Shown here: piece by piece, positions 18,275 to 27,823 of the stretch
Layout: every line of letters begins with the position of its first letter
Position numbering within the stretch: position 1 is the first letter of the stretch
Assembly (NCBI GenBank): GCA_016929415.1
Contig: JAFGIW010000172.1
Span: 49,866-113,865, forward strand
Direction of reading: 5' to 3'
DNA length: 64,000 bases
DNA from: Chitinispirillaceae bacterium
GTDB lineage: Bacteria > Fibrobacterota > Chitinivibrionia > Chitinivibrionales > Chitinispirillaceae
Program-made: the position numbers and the translations under genes
Notes under the pieces: generated by a model
What the model was told of the DNA's origin: nothing
Databases searched by the model: none
Seen by the model: only the letters and a program-made list of their open reading frames with translations

Positions 18275-19204
18275 CTACTTCTCCCCTCCCGCCTTCTTCT
18301 CCTGCACGATCAGATCCACGCGGCGGTTTTTAGCCCTACCTTCGTTGGTCTCGTTGTCGGAGACCGGACGGGAGAAACCGTATCCGATAGCGGTCAACCG
18401 CGACGGCGTGACCCCCTGCTCGATGAGAAAATTCATGACGTTTTCCGCCCGTTTTTCCGAGAGGGTCTGGTTGTAGTCTTCGGTTCCGACATTGTCGGTA
18501 TGTCCCTCAACGATCACCCGGGAGTTTTTAAACACGAGAAGGATGCCCGCGATTTTCGCCAGGCTTGTTTTCAGGTCTGCGGTGAGGTTCGCTTTCCCGG
18601 TTTCGAAGAGAATATCCGACATGGATATGATCGTCCCGCGTGCGTCATTGGTCACCTGAATGAACGAGCTCTGAAGCTCCTTGAATTTCTTGTCCGCCTC
18701 TTCCTGCATCGCCTTGAGGTCGGATTTGAGCTTGTTCGCCATTTCACTTGCCTTGCTCCGTTCGAGCTCGTTGATCTTTTCGTGGATGGATTTTATCTCT
18801 TCGAGCGCGGCAATCCGTTTTTCGAGGAGCGCACGGAGATCGCGGTCGTAGTTGCCCCGGATAAGCTGGGTGACTGCGCCGATGGTGGTCAACGAACAGG
18901 CGCTGAAGAGTTCCTTGGCGATGGGTTTATTCGGACTTTTCGCGATGATCGGCTTTGCCCGTGCGATAGCGCTGCGCGCCTTTCCGCAGAGATCGGGAAC
19001 GGCGTCATCCGATGCGGAATAGAAATCCTTCATTGCCTCGTCAAGGACGGTGGAAAGCGCATCGACCGTCGCCGCCTTGCCGATCTTTGACATATAAGAG
19101 GGCAGCGGCTGCTCCGACGGTTCCCAGGGGGATTTTTCGGCGGAGGCCATGAAGACCGTCGGAACAAACAGCAGCAGCGTCAGTGGTAGTGTTATGGTTC
19201 TCAT
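18275..19204 (-). CDS. OmpA-family protein with coiled-coil stalk
   Basis: A 309-residue protein with a signal peptide (LPLTLLLFVPTVFMASA), a helical region to about residue 120, a lysine/glutamate-rich coiled coil (about 125-185, LERSKASEMANKLKSDLKAMQ) and a C-terminal OmpA domain (195-305). The last carries the peptidoglycan-binding motifs ILFETGKANL, VIVEGHTDNVG and NRRVDLIV. It probably tethers the outer membrane or a periplasmic complex to peptidoglycan. Its ATG overlaps the stop of the upstream lipoprotein gene by 4 bp, with GGAG in the end of that gene. The pair therefore forms a translationally coupled operon and the two proteins are likely partners. Confidence 0.88.
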   Translation of the reverse strand: MRTITLPLTLLLFVPTVFMASAEKSPWEPSEQPLPSYMSKIGKAATVDALSTVLDEAMKDFYSASDDAVPDLCGKARSAIARAKPIIAKSPNKPIAKELFSACSLTTIGAVTQLIRGNYDRDLRALLEKRIAALEEIKSIHEKINELERSKASEMANKLKSDLKAMQEEADKKFKELQSSFIQVTNDARGTIISMSDILFETGKANLTADLKTSLAKIAGILLVFKNSRVIVEGHTDNVGTEDYNQTLSEKRAENVMNFLIEQGVTPSRLTAIGYGFSRPVSDNETNEGRAKNRRVDLIVQEKKAGGEK

Positions 19205-19599
19205 TTTTGCTCCATCGTTTTGAGTTCTTTAAGCACCTGGTTGTAGGCGGAAACGTCTTCGCGTGTTTTTGAAAGCGCCCGTTCCTGTTGTGCGATCTCC
19301 TTCTCCTTCCGGAGGATCGCAGCCTTCGACAGTGCAACCCGGTAATAGACGATTGCGCGATCGAGCAGCGGGTACGCCGCTTCGTTCTTCTTTTTCTGCG
19401 CGAGAACCGAACCCTGGTTGTAAAGGGAATCGGCGGTTTTCAGTTCAGCCGCGGTCAGTTTCCGCTGTGCGCAAAGTTCTTTGAGGTCCGTTGCTTCGGA
19501 CAGCGCCGCCGGAGCAATGAACGGGAACTGTGCCGCGCATGACACTAGTACAAGCAGCAGCAATGACATCACAACAACAACCCCTGTTTGTCGCTTCAT
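19201..19599 (-). CDS. DUF4398-like helical lipoprotein
   Basis: A 132-residue protein with a lipoprotein signal (LLLLVLVSC, lipidated Cys at about 21) followed by a helical, TPR-like or DUF4398-like domain (LKTADSLYNQGSVLAQKKKNEAA) and a final charged coiled coil. Such small lipoproteins often sit next to OmpA proteins, as here, and their helices may pair with the coiled-coil stalk of the neighbour. The 4-bp overlap with the OmpA gene supports a common operon. No enzymatic motif is visible. The family assignment is moderate. Confidence 0.75.
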   Translation of the reverse strand: MKRQTGVVVVMSLLLLVLVSCAAQFPFIAPAALSEATDLKELCAQRKLTAAELKTADSLYNQGSVLAQKKKNEAAYPLLDRAIVYYRVALSKAAILRKEKEIAQQERALSKTREDVSAYNQVLKELKTMEQK

Positions 19600-20063
19600 G
19601 AATGCACCCTCCTGTGGTTATGGTGAGGAACTCGGGAACGAACATGTTTGTAACAAAATAGTTCGTATGATTTTTCAGATCAAGTGCTTCACGGCATATT
19701 CACTGCCCGTCGGACGGATGACGCCTGTCTCACGGTGCCTTATGGAGGTCATTGCATAATGACGGCCCGGAAATCATTTTTATTTTTTATCAATTTTCCC
19801 CACCCCGAAAACGTCTCGAAATGAGCGGCTTCGGGAGGAAAATACTGCGGTGAAATGCGTAATTGACGCGCTACGGCCTTTTTGAACTTGCCATAACCTT
19901 CTTATCACTCAATAAGATACACCCATATTTCACTATCGTTCACCTGATCCCGGAAAAAAATTTTTTTTGAGAAAAAATCAACTATATTTCTTTTGCAAAA
20001 ACAGCGCCGATTACTCATTTTTATATGCGTTATGTATTATGAAGAAATCTTGAGGAGGTTTGA
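19600..20063. other. intergenic region between divergent genes
   Basis: 464 bp between divergent genes, A/T-rich toward 20063. It must contain promoters for the OmpA operon (minus strand) and the GH3 operon (plus strand). The clear element is a strong ribosome binding site, GAGGAGG, at 20052-20058 in front of the ATG at 20064. I see no gene or structured RNA. Confidence 0.4.
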
Positions 20064-20471
20064 ATGAAGGGAAGATTGAAAACTGCTTCATTATGCTGTA
20101 TAGCGGCCTTATCGGCCAGCTTCGGAGAGTTGCTGCAGGCTGAGAGTAATGCGTTTTCCTTTCCTCCGATTACCGGCGTTACGGTTAAAAATGTTCCGCC
20201 GCGACAGATTTTTTTTAAGCACTCCGGCCTGCATCCCAACAGCCGTGCGATAACCTTCTCTTGGGCTTTTCCGGGCAGTCCGGGTGAGAAAACCGGAACC
20301 ATCACCATTTATTCCCTTCTCGGAAAGGTGGTCGCAAAAATTCCGGTGAGGAAAAAAACCGGAACAGCAACCTGGCAGCTCGCTTCCACACAGTGCAGGA
20401 ACGGACTTTTTATCGCACACCTCTCCTACAACGGCAATGTCAGAAACCTCAAAATGATGCTCTGGAATTGA
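20064..20471 (+). CDS. small secreted protein with Por/FlgD-like C-terminal domain
   Basis: A 135-residue protein starting with a signal peptide (LKTASLCCIAALSASFGELLQA). The rest is essentially one beta-sandwich of the FlgD-Ig/sorting type (TITIYSLLGKVVAKIPV, TATWQLASTQCRNGLFIAHLSY). It resembles the C-terminal tails of the big secreted proteins here but carries no catalytic domain of its own. GAGGAGG precedes the ATG at good spacing, so it is expressed as a stand-alone protein. The stop lies 10 bp before the GH3 start, so the two are probably cotranscribed. It may be an accessory or a degenerate family member. Function unknown. Confidence 0.65.
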   Translation: MKGRLKTASLCCIAALSASFGELLQAESNAFSFPPITGVTVKNVPPRQIFFKHSGLHPNSRAITFSWAFPGSPGEKTGTITIYSLLGKVVAKIPVRKKTGTATWQLASTQCRNGLFIAHLSYNGNVRNLKMMLWN

Positions 20472-20481
20472 GGGGGCGACC

Positions 20482-22992
20482 ATGAACGGATTAATGATTT
20501 CAGCAATAACCGCCGCTCTTTTCATATCCACAACAGGAGAGGCGGCACGCATCTCCGATGTAACGGTCGATTTCGTCAAAGGCTACGCTAAATGCCTCGA
20601 ACAGAACGGTGATACCGGCTATTACTACATGGGCCGTGTGACGTACCATCTTCTTGCGGAAGGTATGGATTCGATCATTGTCGATTTCAAGGTTGCCCGA
20701 AAGGGTACCGAAGACACACTCCCTATTTATCAATTAACGGGAGATATCGGACCGGTCAAACAGAAAAATGCCGGCGATACGCTTAAAACCGCCTTCTTCA
20801 GAACCGGTGTGACAAAGGATTTTTCGGGTGAATTCGTGGGGGTTGTCTCCGCCGGCGCCGGGATGAGCCGGATGTGGCGCATGGCGGATTCGCTGGGCAG
20901 ACTCATGTCTCTCGACCAGCGTCAGTGGAGCCTGTATACTAATATGAGCCTCGATAAAGTCTATCATTTCTTCGGTCAGGATACCTATCAACTCCCCGAC
21001 GGCACCCCCATCGTCGGATGGCGATGCGCCGACGGGCCGCACGGCACGCGCTATCCGCTTGGTCCGTCAAAGAACGACTTTGACATTTACGGATCGGGCG
21101 ATACGGCAACACTCTTTCCTACCGAGGCGGCGCTCGGTTGTTCGTGGGACACCGATCTTACCTATCGTGTGGGAAAGGCAATCGGCAAGGAGGCCCGTGC
21201 GCTCGGCGTATACTGTATTCTTGGGCCGATGTGCGACCTGGTCATAAATCCACGGTGGGGACGCGCATTCGAAACCATGGGAGAGGACCCCTATCTAACC
21301 GGGAAAATGGTGGCAAGCCAGGTGCAGGGATTGCAAAGTGTTAAGGTGATTGCCTGTCCGAAACATTTTACGCCGTATGTTACCGAAGCTTCGCGCATGT
21401 CAAATCGCATCATCGTCGAAGAACGCGCGCTCAGGGAACTCTTCTGCGAACCCTTCAGGATGGCACTGCAGGAGGGTGGTGCGCGCGCGATCATGACGTG
21501 TTACCATCGTGTACGTGTCCCCGGATTCACCATCGACGATGCAAATCTTATCAATAAATCATGCGAACGTGCGGGCTCAAACCGCCATACCATTAACACC
21601 ATTCTTCGTAACGACTGGGGCTTCGACGGTATCGTCATGACCGACTGGGACGGAGCGGCCGGTGTCGATGAAGCCTATTCGTACGAAACCGACTACGATA
21701 TGAGCATGCCGCAGGGCGGCGGCGGATTCATTCAAATAGCCAACAATATCAGGTCCAATTTATGGAAAGAAGAGCCGCTCAACCGTAAGGTCATGCATAT
21801 CATGTACGGCAAACTCTGGGCCTGGGACGGCAAATTATTGACATCCGAAGAACAGATAATAACTTTTCCGCGAAACACCATTCTCTGCCAGGAGCATAAG
21901 GATCTCTCGCTCGATGCGGCACGTCGCAGCATAACGCTGGTTAAAAACGATGCCGTTGACGGAAAACCCGTGCTTCCCCTCGATAAGAATGCGACGCTGA
22001 AAATCGCCGTCGTCGGACCCTATGCCAATCTGGCGCGCCCGGGCGGCGGAGGCAGCAGTGTTGTTACCCCCGATAAAATCGTCACACTCCTGCAGGGCAT
22101 GCGGGACTATGCCGCACAGCATACCACCATCACGATTACCGAAGATTACAATGATGCCGATATAGCCGTCGTCTGCGTTGGCGTCGACAAAGAATCCGAA
22201 GATTATGACCGCCCCTCAATGATCCTTCCGTCAAACCCGATCAATCAGAATGAACTCGTCGGGTCGGTTATGGCAAAAGTAAAACAGACCGTCGTCGTTT
22301 ATACCGGAGGCAGTGCATCGGTCGCCGGAAAATGGTCGGATGCACCGGCGATCATCGTCGCGTTCTATCCGGGACGCGAACAGGGTACGGCAATGGCGGA
22401 AGCCATTTTCGGCGATATCAATCCGGGAGGTCATCTGAACGTCACCTTCCCGAAAACCGTCTCCGACCTGCCGGTCTACGATCAAACGGACCACGAATTG
22501 ACACTTGCATCATCGGACTCCGCCCACGGCTACTTTTACTTCGAGAAAACAGGTAAAACGCCGTTATTCTGGTTCGGTCACGGATTGAGTTACACCTCCT
22601 TCACGTTCGACAACATCCGTCTGGTCGGTTCCTCGGCCATTGCCGCCGGTGACCGAATCGATGTCGTCGTGACCGTCACCAATACGGGTGATATCGCCGG
22701 CGACGAAGTGGTCCAGCTCTACGTAAAACCGAAGTCCGGATCGATTCCTCGACGTGTAAAAGACCTTCGCGGTTTTACCAGGGTGACCCTGGCGGCGAAG
22801 CAAACAAAGGAGGTTCCTTTCACCCTCGGCCCACGGGATTTCTCCGTTTACACACCCGATAAGGCGACCAAAACGGGAAAATGGGAAGTGGTCCCCGGCG
22901 AGTACGAACTTATTGCGGGATCTACATCCGACCCTGCGGTTCTCACCGGTAAGGATGAAACGAGCGCGATAATTGCCCTTACGGTAAATTGA
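20482..22992 (+). CDS. secreted GH3 beta-glucosidase
   Basis: An 836-residue protein with a short signal peptide, an extra N-terminal domain of about 120 residues that I cannot assign, and a two-domain GH3 catalytic core. Visible motifs are RCADGPHG (181-188), KH at 294-295 and the nucleophile D388 in GIVMTDWDGA. The C-terminal half has the (alpha/beta) sandwich followed by a fibronectin-III-like domain (from about 725, GDEVVQLYVKP). It should release terminal glucose (or xylose) from oligosaccharides made by enzymes such as the GH5 upstream. GGGGG precedes the ATG. The next gene follows closely, which suggests an operon with the barrel protein. Specificity cannot be read from sequence. Confidence 0.9.
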   Translation: MNGLMISAITAALFISTTGEAARISDVTVDFVKGYAKCLEQNGDTGYYYMGRVTYHLLAEGMDSIIVDFKVARKGTEDTLPIYQLTGDIGPVKQKNAGDTLKTAFFRTGVTKDFSGEFVGVVSAGAGMSRMWRMADSLGRLMSLDQRQWSLYTNMSLDKVYHFFGQDTYQLPDGTPIVGWRCADGPHGTRYPLGPSKNDFDIYGSGDTATLFPTEAALGCSWDTDLTYRVGKAIGKEARALGVYCILGPMCDLVINPRWGRAFETMGEDPYLTGKMVASQVQGLQSVKVIACPKHFTPYVTEASRMSNRIIVEERALRELFCEPFRMALQEGGARAIMTCYHRVRVPGFTIDDANLINKSCERAGSNRHTINTILRNDWGFDGIVMTDWDGAAGVDEAYSYETDYDMSMPQGGGGFIQIANNIRSNLWKEEPLNRKVMHIMYGKLWAWDGKLLTSEEQIITFPRNTILCQEHKDLSLDAARRSITLVKNDAVDGKPVLPLDKNATLKIAVVGPYANLARPGGGGSSVVTPDKIVTLLQGMRDYAAQHTTITITEDYNDADIAVVCVGVDKESEDYDRPSMILPSNPINQNELVGSVMAKVKQTVVVYTGGSASVAGKWSDAPAIIVAFYPGREQGTAMAEAIFGDINPGGHLNVTFPKTVSDLPVYDQTDHELTLASSDSAHGYFYFEKTGKTPLFWFGHGLSYTSFTFDNIRLVGSSAIAAGDRIDVVVTVTNTGDIAGDEVVQLYVKPKSGSIPRRVKDLRGFTRVTLAAKQTKEVPFTLGPRDFSVYTPDKATKTGKWEVVPGEYELIAGSTSDPAVLTGKDETSAIIALTVN

Positions 22993-23039
22993 AAGATATT
23001 AATTGCCATCGTACAGTGATCCATTTTCGGGAGTATTTT

Positions 23040-24398
23040 ATGAAAAACAGCATGCTTTCCTTTAGTATCGCACTAACCGGAGCGCTGTTGTTCGCCCGGG
23101 CTGCAGATGTTGCCGATGAACGAAATATTGTCGTATCACCAAAGGGTTACGGTGCCGTTGAAATCGGCCAGATCGGCCATGGTCATTACAAACAGGGTGA
23201 TGCCATATACAACCAGTCAATCAGCCACATCTGGCAACAACGCGCATTGGCTAATATAGGGTTTGACGTTAAATATCGTGAGATCCTTACCATCGAGATC
23301 ATCGGGGAAGGAATGATGGCATTTTCAACGCCGCAATTGGGCTTGGAACCGACGACCCTGCAGCCGCGTCACTTTTTCTATATTAAAAGTTCAAATGCGA
23401 AGATTTCCCTCGGCAAACCTTCCTTTCTGTCGGGAGAAATTCAGGTGGGGTATTTCCCTTACAAATACAACAGTGACGTACGTAACCTCGGAGAATACCT
23501 GTTCAGGAGTAACCCCTATCCTCTAGTGGTGTATGCCGACTTCGACTACCCGCAGGCCAATCTTCTGGGACTGCGTTTGAACTTTCAGGGTTTCGATAAA
23601 CTCTTCTCCGACGACTTGCTGCTTCACAGTGAGCTGATAACGCTTCCCTCACAGAACTGGTCGATATCGGATATCGCCGAAGTCAATCTTTTCAAGGTGG
23701 GAACGATCGGTCTCGGCGCCAGCCTCCACCATTTTCTGAATGTGTATCAGGGCAAATACATGCCCACCACCTTCGAGGAATATTATTACCCTGAAAACCT
23801 CTCGGAGGATGAACAAAAAGCTTACAGCGACACTGTGCTGAATAATCACAAGGCGATAAAACTGATGGGGCGCGCTTCGCTTGACCTTAAACAACTCATT
23901 TCGGTCGTATTTATGGGCGGTAACCCCCTTCCCCTTTTCAACCGAAACGATTTGCGTATCTACGGAGAAATAGATATGCTCGGCCTGGATACCTTTCCCG
24001 TTTACTACACCGACCGGGCCAACCAGATGATATATTCATTCGGCGTTAACCTTCCCGGTCTTTTCGTGCTGGATTTTCTCAACGTCGAGTTCGAATATTG
24101 CAAAAACAGGACTGAATTTTCAGATGAGAGATTTTTCGGCGACCAGCGTCCTATGTGGGAACCGCCAAGAAAATTCATTGACGAGCAGGGCGATACGGTC
24201 AGCCGTGCACCGTGGCGATGGTCGGTCTATTGCAAAAAATCATTTTTCAAAGATCACCTCAGTCTGGTTGCCCAGTTCGCACGCGACCATAAAAAAATCA
24301 ATTTCTATTATTTTCAGCGGAAATGGATGTCCTTCCGCGAAACCCTCCCCACCAAGGAAGACTGGTGGTGGACCTTTAAGACCGAATTCAAATTCTAA
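23040..24398 (+). CDS. putative outer-membrane beta-barrel protein of unknown function
   Basis: The start at 23040 is preceded by GGGAG and gives a clean signal peptide (SFSIALTGALLFARA). An in-frame TTG at 22989 is not preferred. The mature part of about 430 residues is rich in alternating aromatic/polar segments typical of beta strands and ends in phenylalanine (KTEFKF), a usual outer-membrane insertion signal. I recognise no named family. It lies 47 bp after the GH3 gene on the same strand, so it may import or bind the oligosaccharides that enzyme attacks; that is inference. Its stop overlaps the stop of the convergent regulator gene by 4 bp. Confidence 0.7.
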   Translation: MKNSMLSFSIALTGALLFARAADVADERNIVVSPKGYGAVEIGQIGHGHYKQGDAIYNQSISHIWQQRALANIGFDVKYREILTIEIIGEGMMAFSTPQLGLEPTTLQPRHFFYIKSSNAKISLGKPSFLSGEIQVGYFPYKYNSDVRNLGEYLFRSNPYPLVVYADFDYPQANLLGLRLNFQGFDKLFSDDLLLHSELITLPSQNWSISDIAEVNLFKVGTIGLGASLHHFLNVYQGKYMPTTFEEYYYPENLSEDEQKAYSDTVLNNHKAIKLMGRASLDLKQLISVVFMGGNPLPLFNRNDLRIYGEIDMLGLDTFPVYYTDRANQMIYSFGVNLPGLFVLDFLNVEFEYCKNRTEFSDERFFGDQRPMWEPPRKFIDEQGDTVSRAPWRWSVYCKKSFFKDHLSLVAQFARDHKKINFYYFQRKWMSFRETLPTKEDWWWTFKTEFKF

Positions 24399-26032
24399 AC
24401 CGCCGTCCCTGCGGGTAAACCCACCGGTCGCGCACCGACGGCGGCAACCGGCGTATTCGATGCCGCCACGCTCGATGTCGACCGCCTGACCACAAGCGTG
24501 CCGTCCACTTCGATACACCCTCCATGGCGTGCGGGTTTGATCGTATGTGAGGCGACAATAAAGCGGAGCATCATGGTGATTATCCCGTGATTGTTGAAAT
24601 CGTATGAAGTCAATTGGTACTCCATCGCGTCGAGGGTATTGTCGAAAGAGATGACCGAGAGGTCGTCGGGAATGCGCACCTTATGCTCCTTGAGAAAATC
24701 AATGGCGATTGTCGCCGCGAAATCGTTCGCCATCACCCATGCGGTGATTGTCCGGTTGTCGAGAGCCTTTTCGAAGAGCGGTTTCATCTTTTCATAAATT
24801 TCACCGCTGGCGCAGTTCCACTCGGTGATATACTTGGCAATACTGTACCCGAGGTTCCCGAACCGTTTGAAGAATTCGGCATGGGCCTCTTTTTTCCATT
24901 CGGCATACTGGTTGATGAGTGAGCGGATGTCCTCATCATGTTCCTGGTTTTTCAGATAGTCCCACTGATAAGCATACCCGTTCTGTACAAAAGGGATAAC
25001 CCCGCGCGGGAATCCTGCGCGGTCGAACATTTCGGTGATCGTATCGAGACGTCGCTGCGACCAGAGCGCCCGGTGAAAAGGCGAGAAGAAGGCAATCCGC
25101 CGGTGTCCTCTGCCGAGCAGATACTGGGCGACCCTTTTCGCAGGAAGCATCGACGCCGTGGTGGTGAAAAACTGCACCAGACGGCTCCCCTGCGCACAGC
25201 GGGGAACCTTCCAGCCGCCGACGACATCAAGGACGGCAACATTCCGGCGCATTCCTACCAATCGTTCCAGCACCTCTTCAGGAGCGCTGTCGAGATTGGC
25301 GACAATGAATATATACCCGAGGATCGTCCGGTCGTTCAGATCATAATCGGTCTTTGAAGCCGTATGGACAAACCGCAGCCGGTCGTGACTCCTGAAATAA
25401 ACGATCACATCGAGCTGAATATTCATTCTGATGCATTCGGATTCAAGGGCGCGGAAATAACTTTTATCCTGATGATCGACCCATATTTTCCCGTCTTCCC
25501 AGCCGCATGCGATTGCGACGATGCGTGCATGCCCGGTACTGCCGGTGAGCAAAGGAATATAATACCCGTTGGTATGCGGCTCGACGATCTCTTCATTGAT
25601 CAGCGATGCAAGCGCTTTTTTCAAGGTCGCGAACGAAACGCCGTAGGATTGCTGCAACTCCTTGCATGAAGGCAGCTTTTCACCCCCCGTATACCTCCCT
25701 GAAACGATATCCCGGTAAAGTTTTTCCGCAATATGCCGCCAGGAACCTGTCGTTCCTTTCGAAAAGGTCGTTTCAGATGCTGACGCGCTCTCCCTTCTGC
25801 CTGATGACCAGCATTGATTATCAGTTTTAATCCGGCGGTTGCCCTTATTATCAACGACAATGCCTTGCTCCTGCTGTAATCGTTGCAGCGCTTTCCACAT
25901 TGTGACAAAAGAGACGCCGGCCGACCGGGCCAGGGATCTGATTGGAGGCAAAGATATGTTGTTTTCTTTCTGCATCGCTAAAGTGGCGAGATATGTGCAC
26001 GCCCGAGCAATTCCAGGTTTTGTCTTTTCCAT
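24395..26032 (-). CDS. transcriptional regulator: two winged-helix domains plus sugar-binding domain
   Basis: The preferred start is the methionine of MEKTKPGIARA at 26032; the frame is open further upstream but without coding character. The 545 residues contain two GntR-like winged helices in tandem (about 20-65: SLPPIRSLARSAGVSFVTMW; about 110-160: KLPSCKELQQSYGVSFATLK). A LacI/PBP1-type effector domain (175-525) follows (GHRRIAFFSP, DDLSVISFDN). It probably represses the divergent sugar genes and is released by a pentose or glycoside. Having two DNA-binding heads in one chain is unusual. It is divergent from xylB across about 170 bp, where the operators should lie. Confidence 0.85.
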   Translation of the reverse strand: MEKTKPGIARACTYLATLAMQKENNISLPPIRSLARSAGVSFVTMWKALQRLQQEQGIVVDNKGNRRIKTDNQCWSSGRRESASASETTFSKGTTGSWRHIAEKLYRDIVSGRYTGGEKLPSCKELQQSYGVSFATLKKALASLINEEIVEPHTNGYYIPLLTGSTGHARIVAIACGWEDGKIWVDHQDKSYFRALESECIRMNIQLDVIVYFRSHDRLRFVHTASKTDYDLNDRTILGYIFIVANLDSAPEEVLERLVGMRRNVAVLDVVGGWKVPRCAQGSRLVQFFTTTASMLPAKRVAQYLLGRGHRRIAFFSPFHRALWSQRRLDTITEMFDRAGFPRGVIPFVQNGYAYQWDYLKNQEHDEDIRSLINQYAEWKKEAHAEFFKRFGNLGYSIAKYITEWNCASGEIYEKMKPLFEKALDNRTITAWVMANDFAATIAIDFLKEHKVRIPDDLSVISFDNTLDAMEYQLTSYDFNNHGIITMMLRFIVASHTIKPARHGGCIEVDGTLVVRRSTSSVAASNTPVAAVGARPVGLPAGTAV

Positions 26033-26204
26033 CACGCAGCTTCCCTTCCGATATAAAAATATATCATGCCCTGAAATCCCATTAATTAATAGATGTTGAA
26101 CGTGTAAAAAAATTTTCATATTTTGCATATACCTCACTATAGGTGCGTTAACATCAGTGGTGTGGTATGGAAATAATAACCTTAAAACAGGAACAGTACG
26201 TGCT
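26033..26204. promoter_or_regulatory. divergent promoter region of the xylose-type locus
   Basis: 172 bp between the regulator and the xylulokinase gene, strongly A/T-rich. It includes a short perfect palindrome, ATTAATTAAT, around 26080-26090. It must hold both start sites and the operator. I cannot pick -35/-10 elements with confidence. Confidence 0.35.
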
Positions 26205-27731
26205 ATGAGCATTGACGGTTATCTGCTGGGATATGACATCGGAAGTTCATCTGTCAAGGCCACCGTGATTGAAGCTTCGACCGGACGTGTGGTTGCATCG
26301 GCAACGTCGCCCGACAATGTCGAACTGGAAATTATCGCGGAAAAACCCGGGTGGGCAGAACAGCATCCCGACACGTGGTGGAAACATGTACAGAAAGCGA
26401 CGGAGAAGATTCGTGCCTCATCTTCTGTCAATCTACACGACGTAAAAGCGATCGGCATTTCCTACCAGATGCACGGTCTCGTGATGCTCGATAAACTGTT
26501 CCAGCCGCTGGCGCCGTCAATTATCTGGTGCGACAGCAGGGCGGTACCGGTCGGCCAGAAAGCGCTGAAGGAAATCGGCCAAAAAAAGTGCCTGAGTCGC
26601 CTGCTCAACCCTCCCGGTAATTTCACCGCCTCAAAACTCAAATGGGTAGCGGAAAATCGTAAAACGCTGTACCGCTCGGTCTATCGATTCATGCTCCCCG
26701 GCGACTATATCGCCCTAAAATTAACCGGCGAGGCAACCACTACCGCATCCGGGCTTTCCGAAGGCATATTGTGGGATTTCAAGGCCGGAAAACGGGCTGA
26801 TTTTCTCCTTGACCATTACGGCATTAATCCCGACTCTGTTCCGCCACTGGTGCCGACGTTCGGTGTTCAGGGCACCATCACCGCCGAAGCGGCCTCGCTT
26901 CTGGGGATCACCGCGGGCATTCCCGTCTCCTATCGTGCCGGCGATCAGCCCAACAATGCGCTTTCGCTCAACGTTCTTCAACCGGGAGAGATCGCCGCGA
27001 CCGCTGGAACTTCCGGGGTCGTGTACGGCGTCACCGATATCACGTCGTATGATGCGCAGGGAAGGGTGAACACCTTCCTGCATGTCAACAGCACCGGAAA
27101 GGCTCCGCGGCTGGGCATTCTTTTATGTGTTAATGGAACGGGTATCCTCAACCGCTGGCTCCGGACGACGCTCGGAAGCTGGAGCAGCAACCCGATATCT
27201 TATGTGCAAATGGACCAGGAGGCGGAAAGCGCTCCTCCCTGCTGCGACGGTCTCCGTATCCTTCCTTATGGAAACGGCGCCGAGCGGACCCTCGGAAACC
27301 TCACGGTCGGCGCGTCGATACACGGCCTCGACCTGACGCGCCACTCCCGTGCGCATCTGCTGCGCGCCGCGCAGGAAGGAATCGTTTTCGCCCTGATGAA
27401 CGGTATCGACATCATGCGTTCCATGGGCCTTAAAAACCGCGTGGTCCGAGCCGGAAACGCCAATATGTTCAAAAGCAGGCTCTTTGCGGAGGTCTTCGCT
27501 ACAGTCGCCGGCAGCGCCGTAGAACTTTACAATACCGACGGAGCGCAGGGCGCCGCACGGGGCGCGGGAGTGGGCGCCGGAATTTACAAGGGACTCAAAG
27601 ACGCTTTCGCCAACCTTACGGTCGTCCGGCGGATCGAACCCGACCGCAAATTAAAGGCTGCCTACGGGGATGCGTACCGGCACTGGCTGTCGATCTGCGG
27701 CAATCAGGTCAAGTCGGCAAAACAAGGATGA
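26205..27731 (+). CDS. xylB: xylulokinase (FGGY family)
   Basis: Start chosen at 26205 (MSIDGYLLGYDIGSSSVK), since upstream in-frame codons have no coding character. The 508-residue protein has the FGGY ATPase fold: the N-terminal phosphate loop GYDIGSSSVKATVIE, the xylulokinase segment SYQMHGLVML, and AGDQPNNAL and ATAGTSGVVYG in the C-terminal half. It phosphorylates D-xylulose with ATP to feed the pentose-phosphate route. It is followed after 92 bp by a xylose-isomerase-like gene and then a sodium symporter, and is divergent from a sugar-responsive regulator, so xylulose is the most likely substrate. Other FGGY kinases cannot be excluded by motif alone. Confidence 0.88.
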   Translation: MSIDGYLLGYDIGSSSVKATVIEASTGRVVASATSPDNVELEIIAEKPGWAEQHPDTWWKHVQKATEKIRASSSVNLHDVKAIGISYQMHGLVMLDKLFQPLAPSIIWCDSRAVPVGQKALKEIGQKKCLSRLLNPPGNFTASKLKWVAENRKTLYRSVYRFMLPGDYIALKLTGEATTTASGLSEGILWDFKAGKRADFLLDHYGINPDSVPPLVPTFGVQGTITAEAASLLGITAGIPVSYRAGDQPNNALSLNVLQPGEIAATAGTSGVVYGVTDITSYDAQGRVNTFLHVNSTGKAPRLGILLCVNGTGILNRWLRTTLGSWSSNPISYVQMDQEAESAPPCCDGLRILPYGNGAERTLGNLTVGASIHGLDLTRHSRAHLLRAAQEGIVFALMNGIDIMRSMGLKNRVVRAGNANMFKSRLFAEVFATVAGSAVELYNTDGAQGAARGAGVGAGIYKGLKDAFANLTVVRRIEPDRKLKAAYGDAYRHWLSICGNQVKSAKQG

Positions 27732-27823
27732 AAATATAAAAAGAACCCCCACTACGAAGCGGGTGGGTGGTAGTATCACGACAGTTAATCACTTAACCTA
27801 TTCATTTATAAGGAGTTTTTGAC

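Noticed and set aside
27735..27775. Possible hairpin between xylB and xylA
   Set aside because: Only four base pairs (ACCC/GGGT) can be formed convincingly and there is no T-run.
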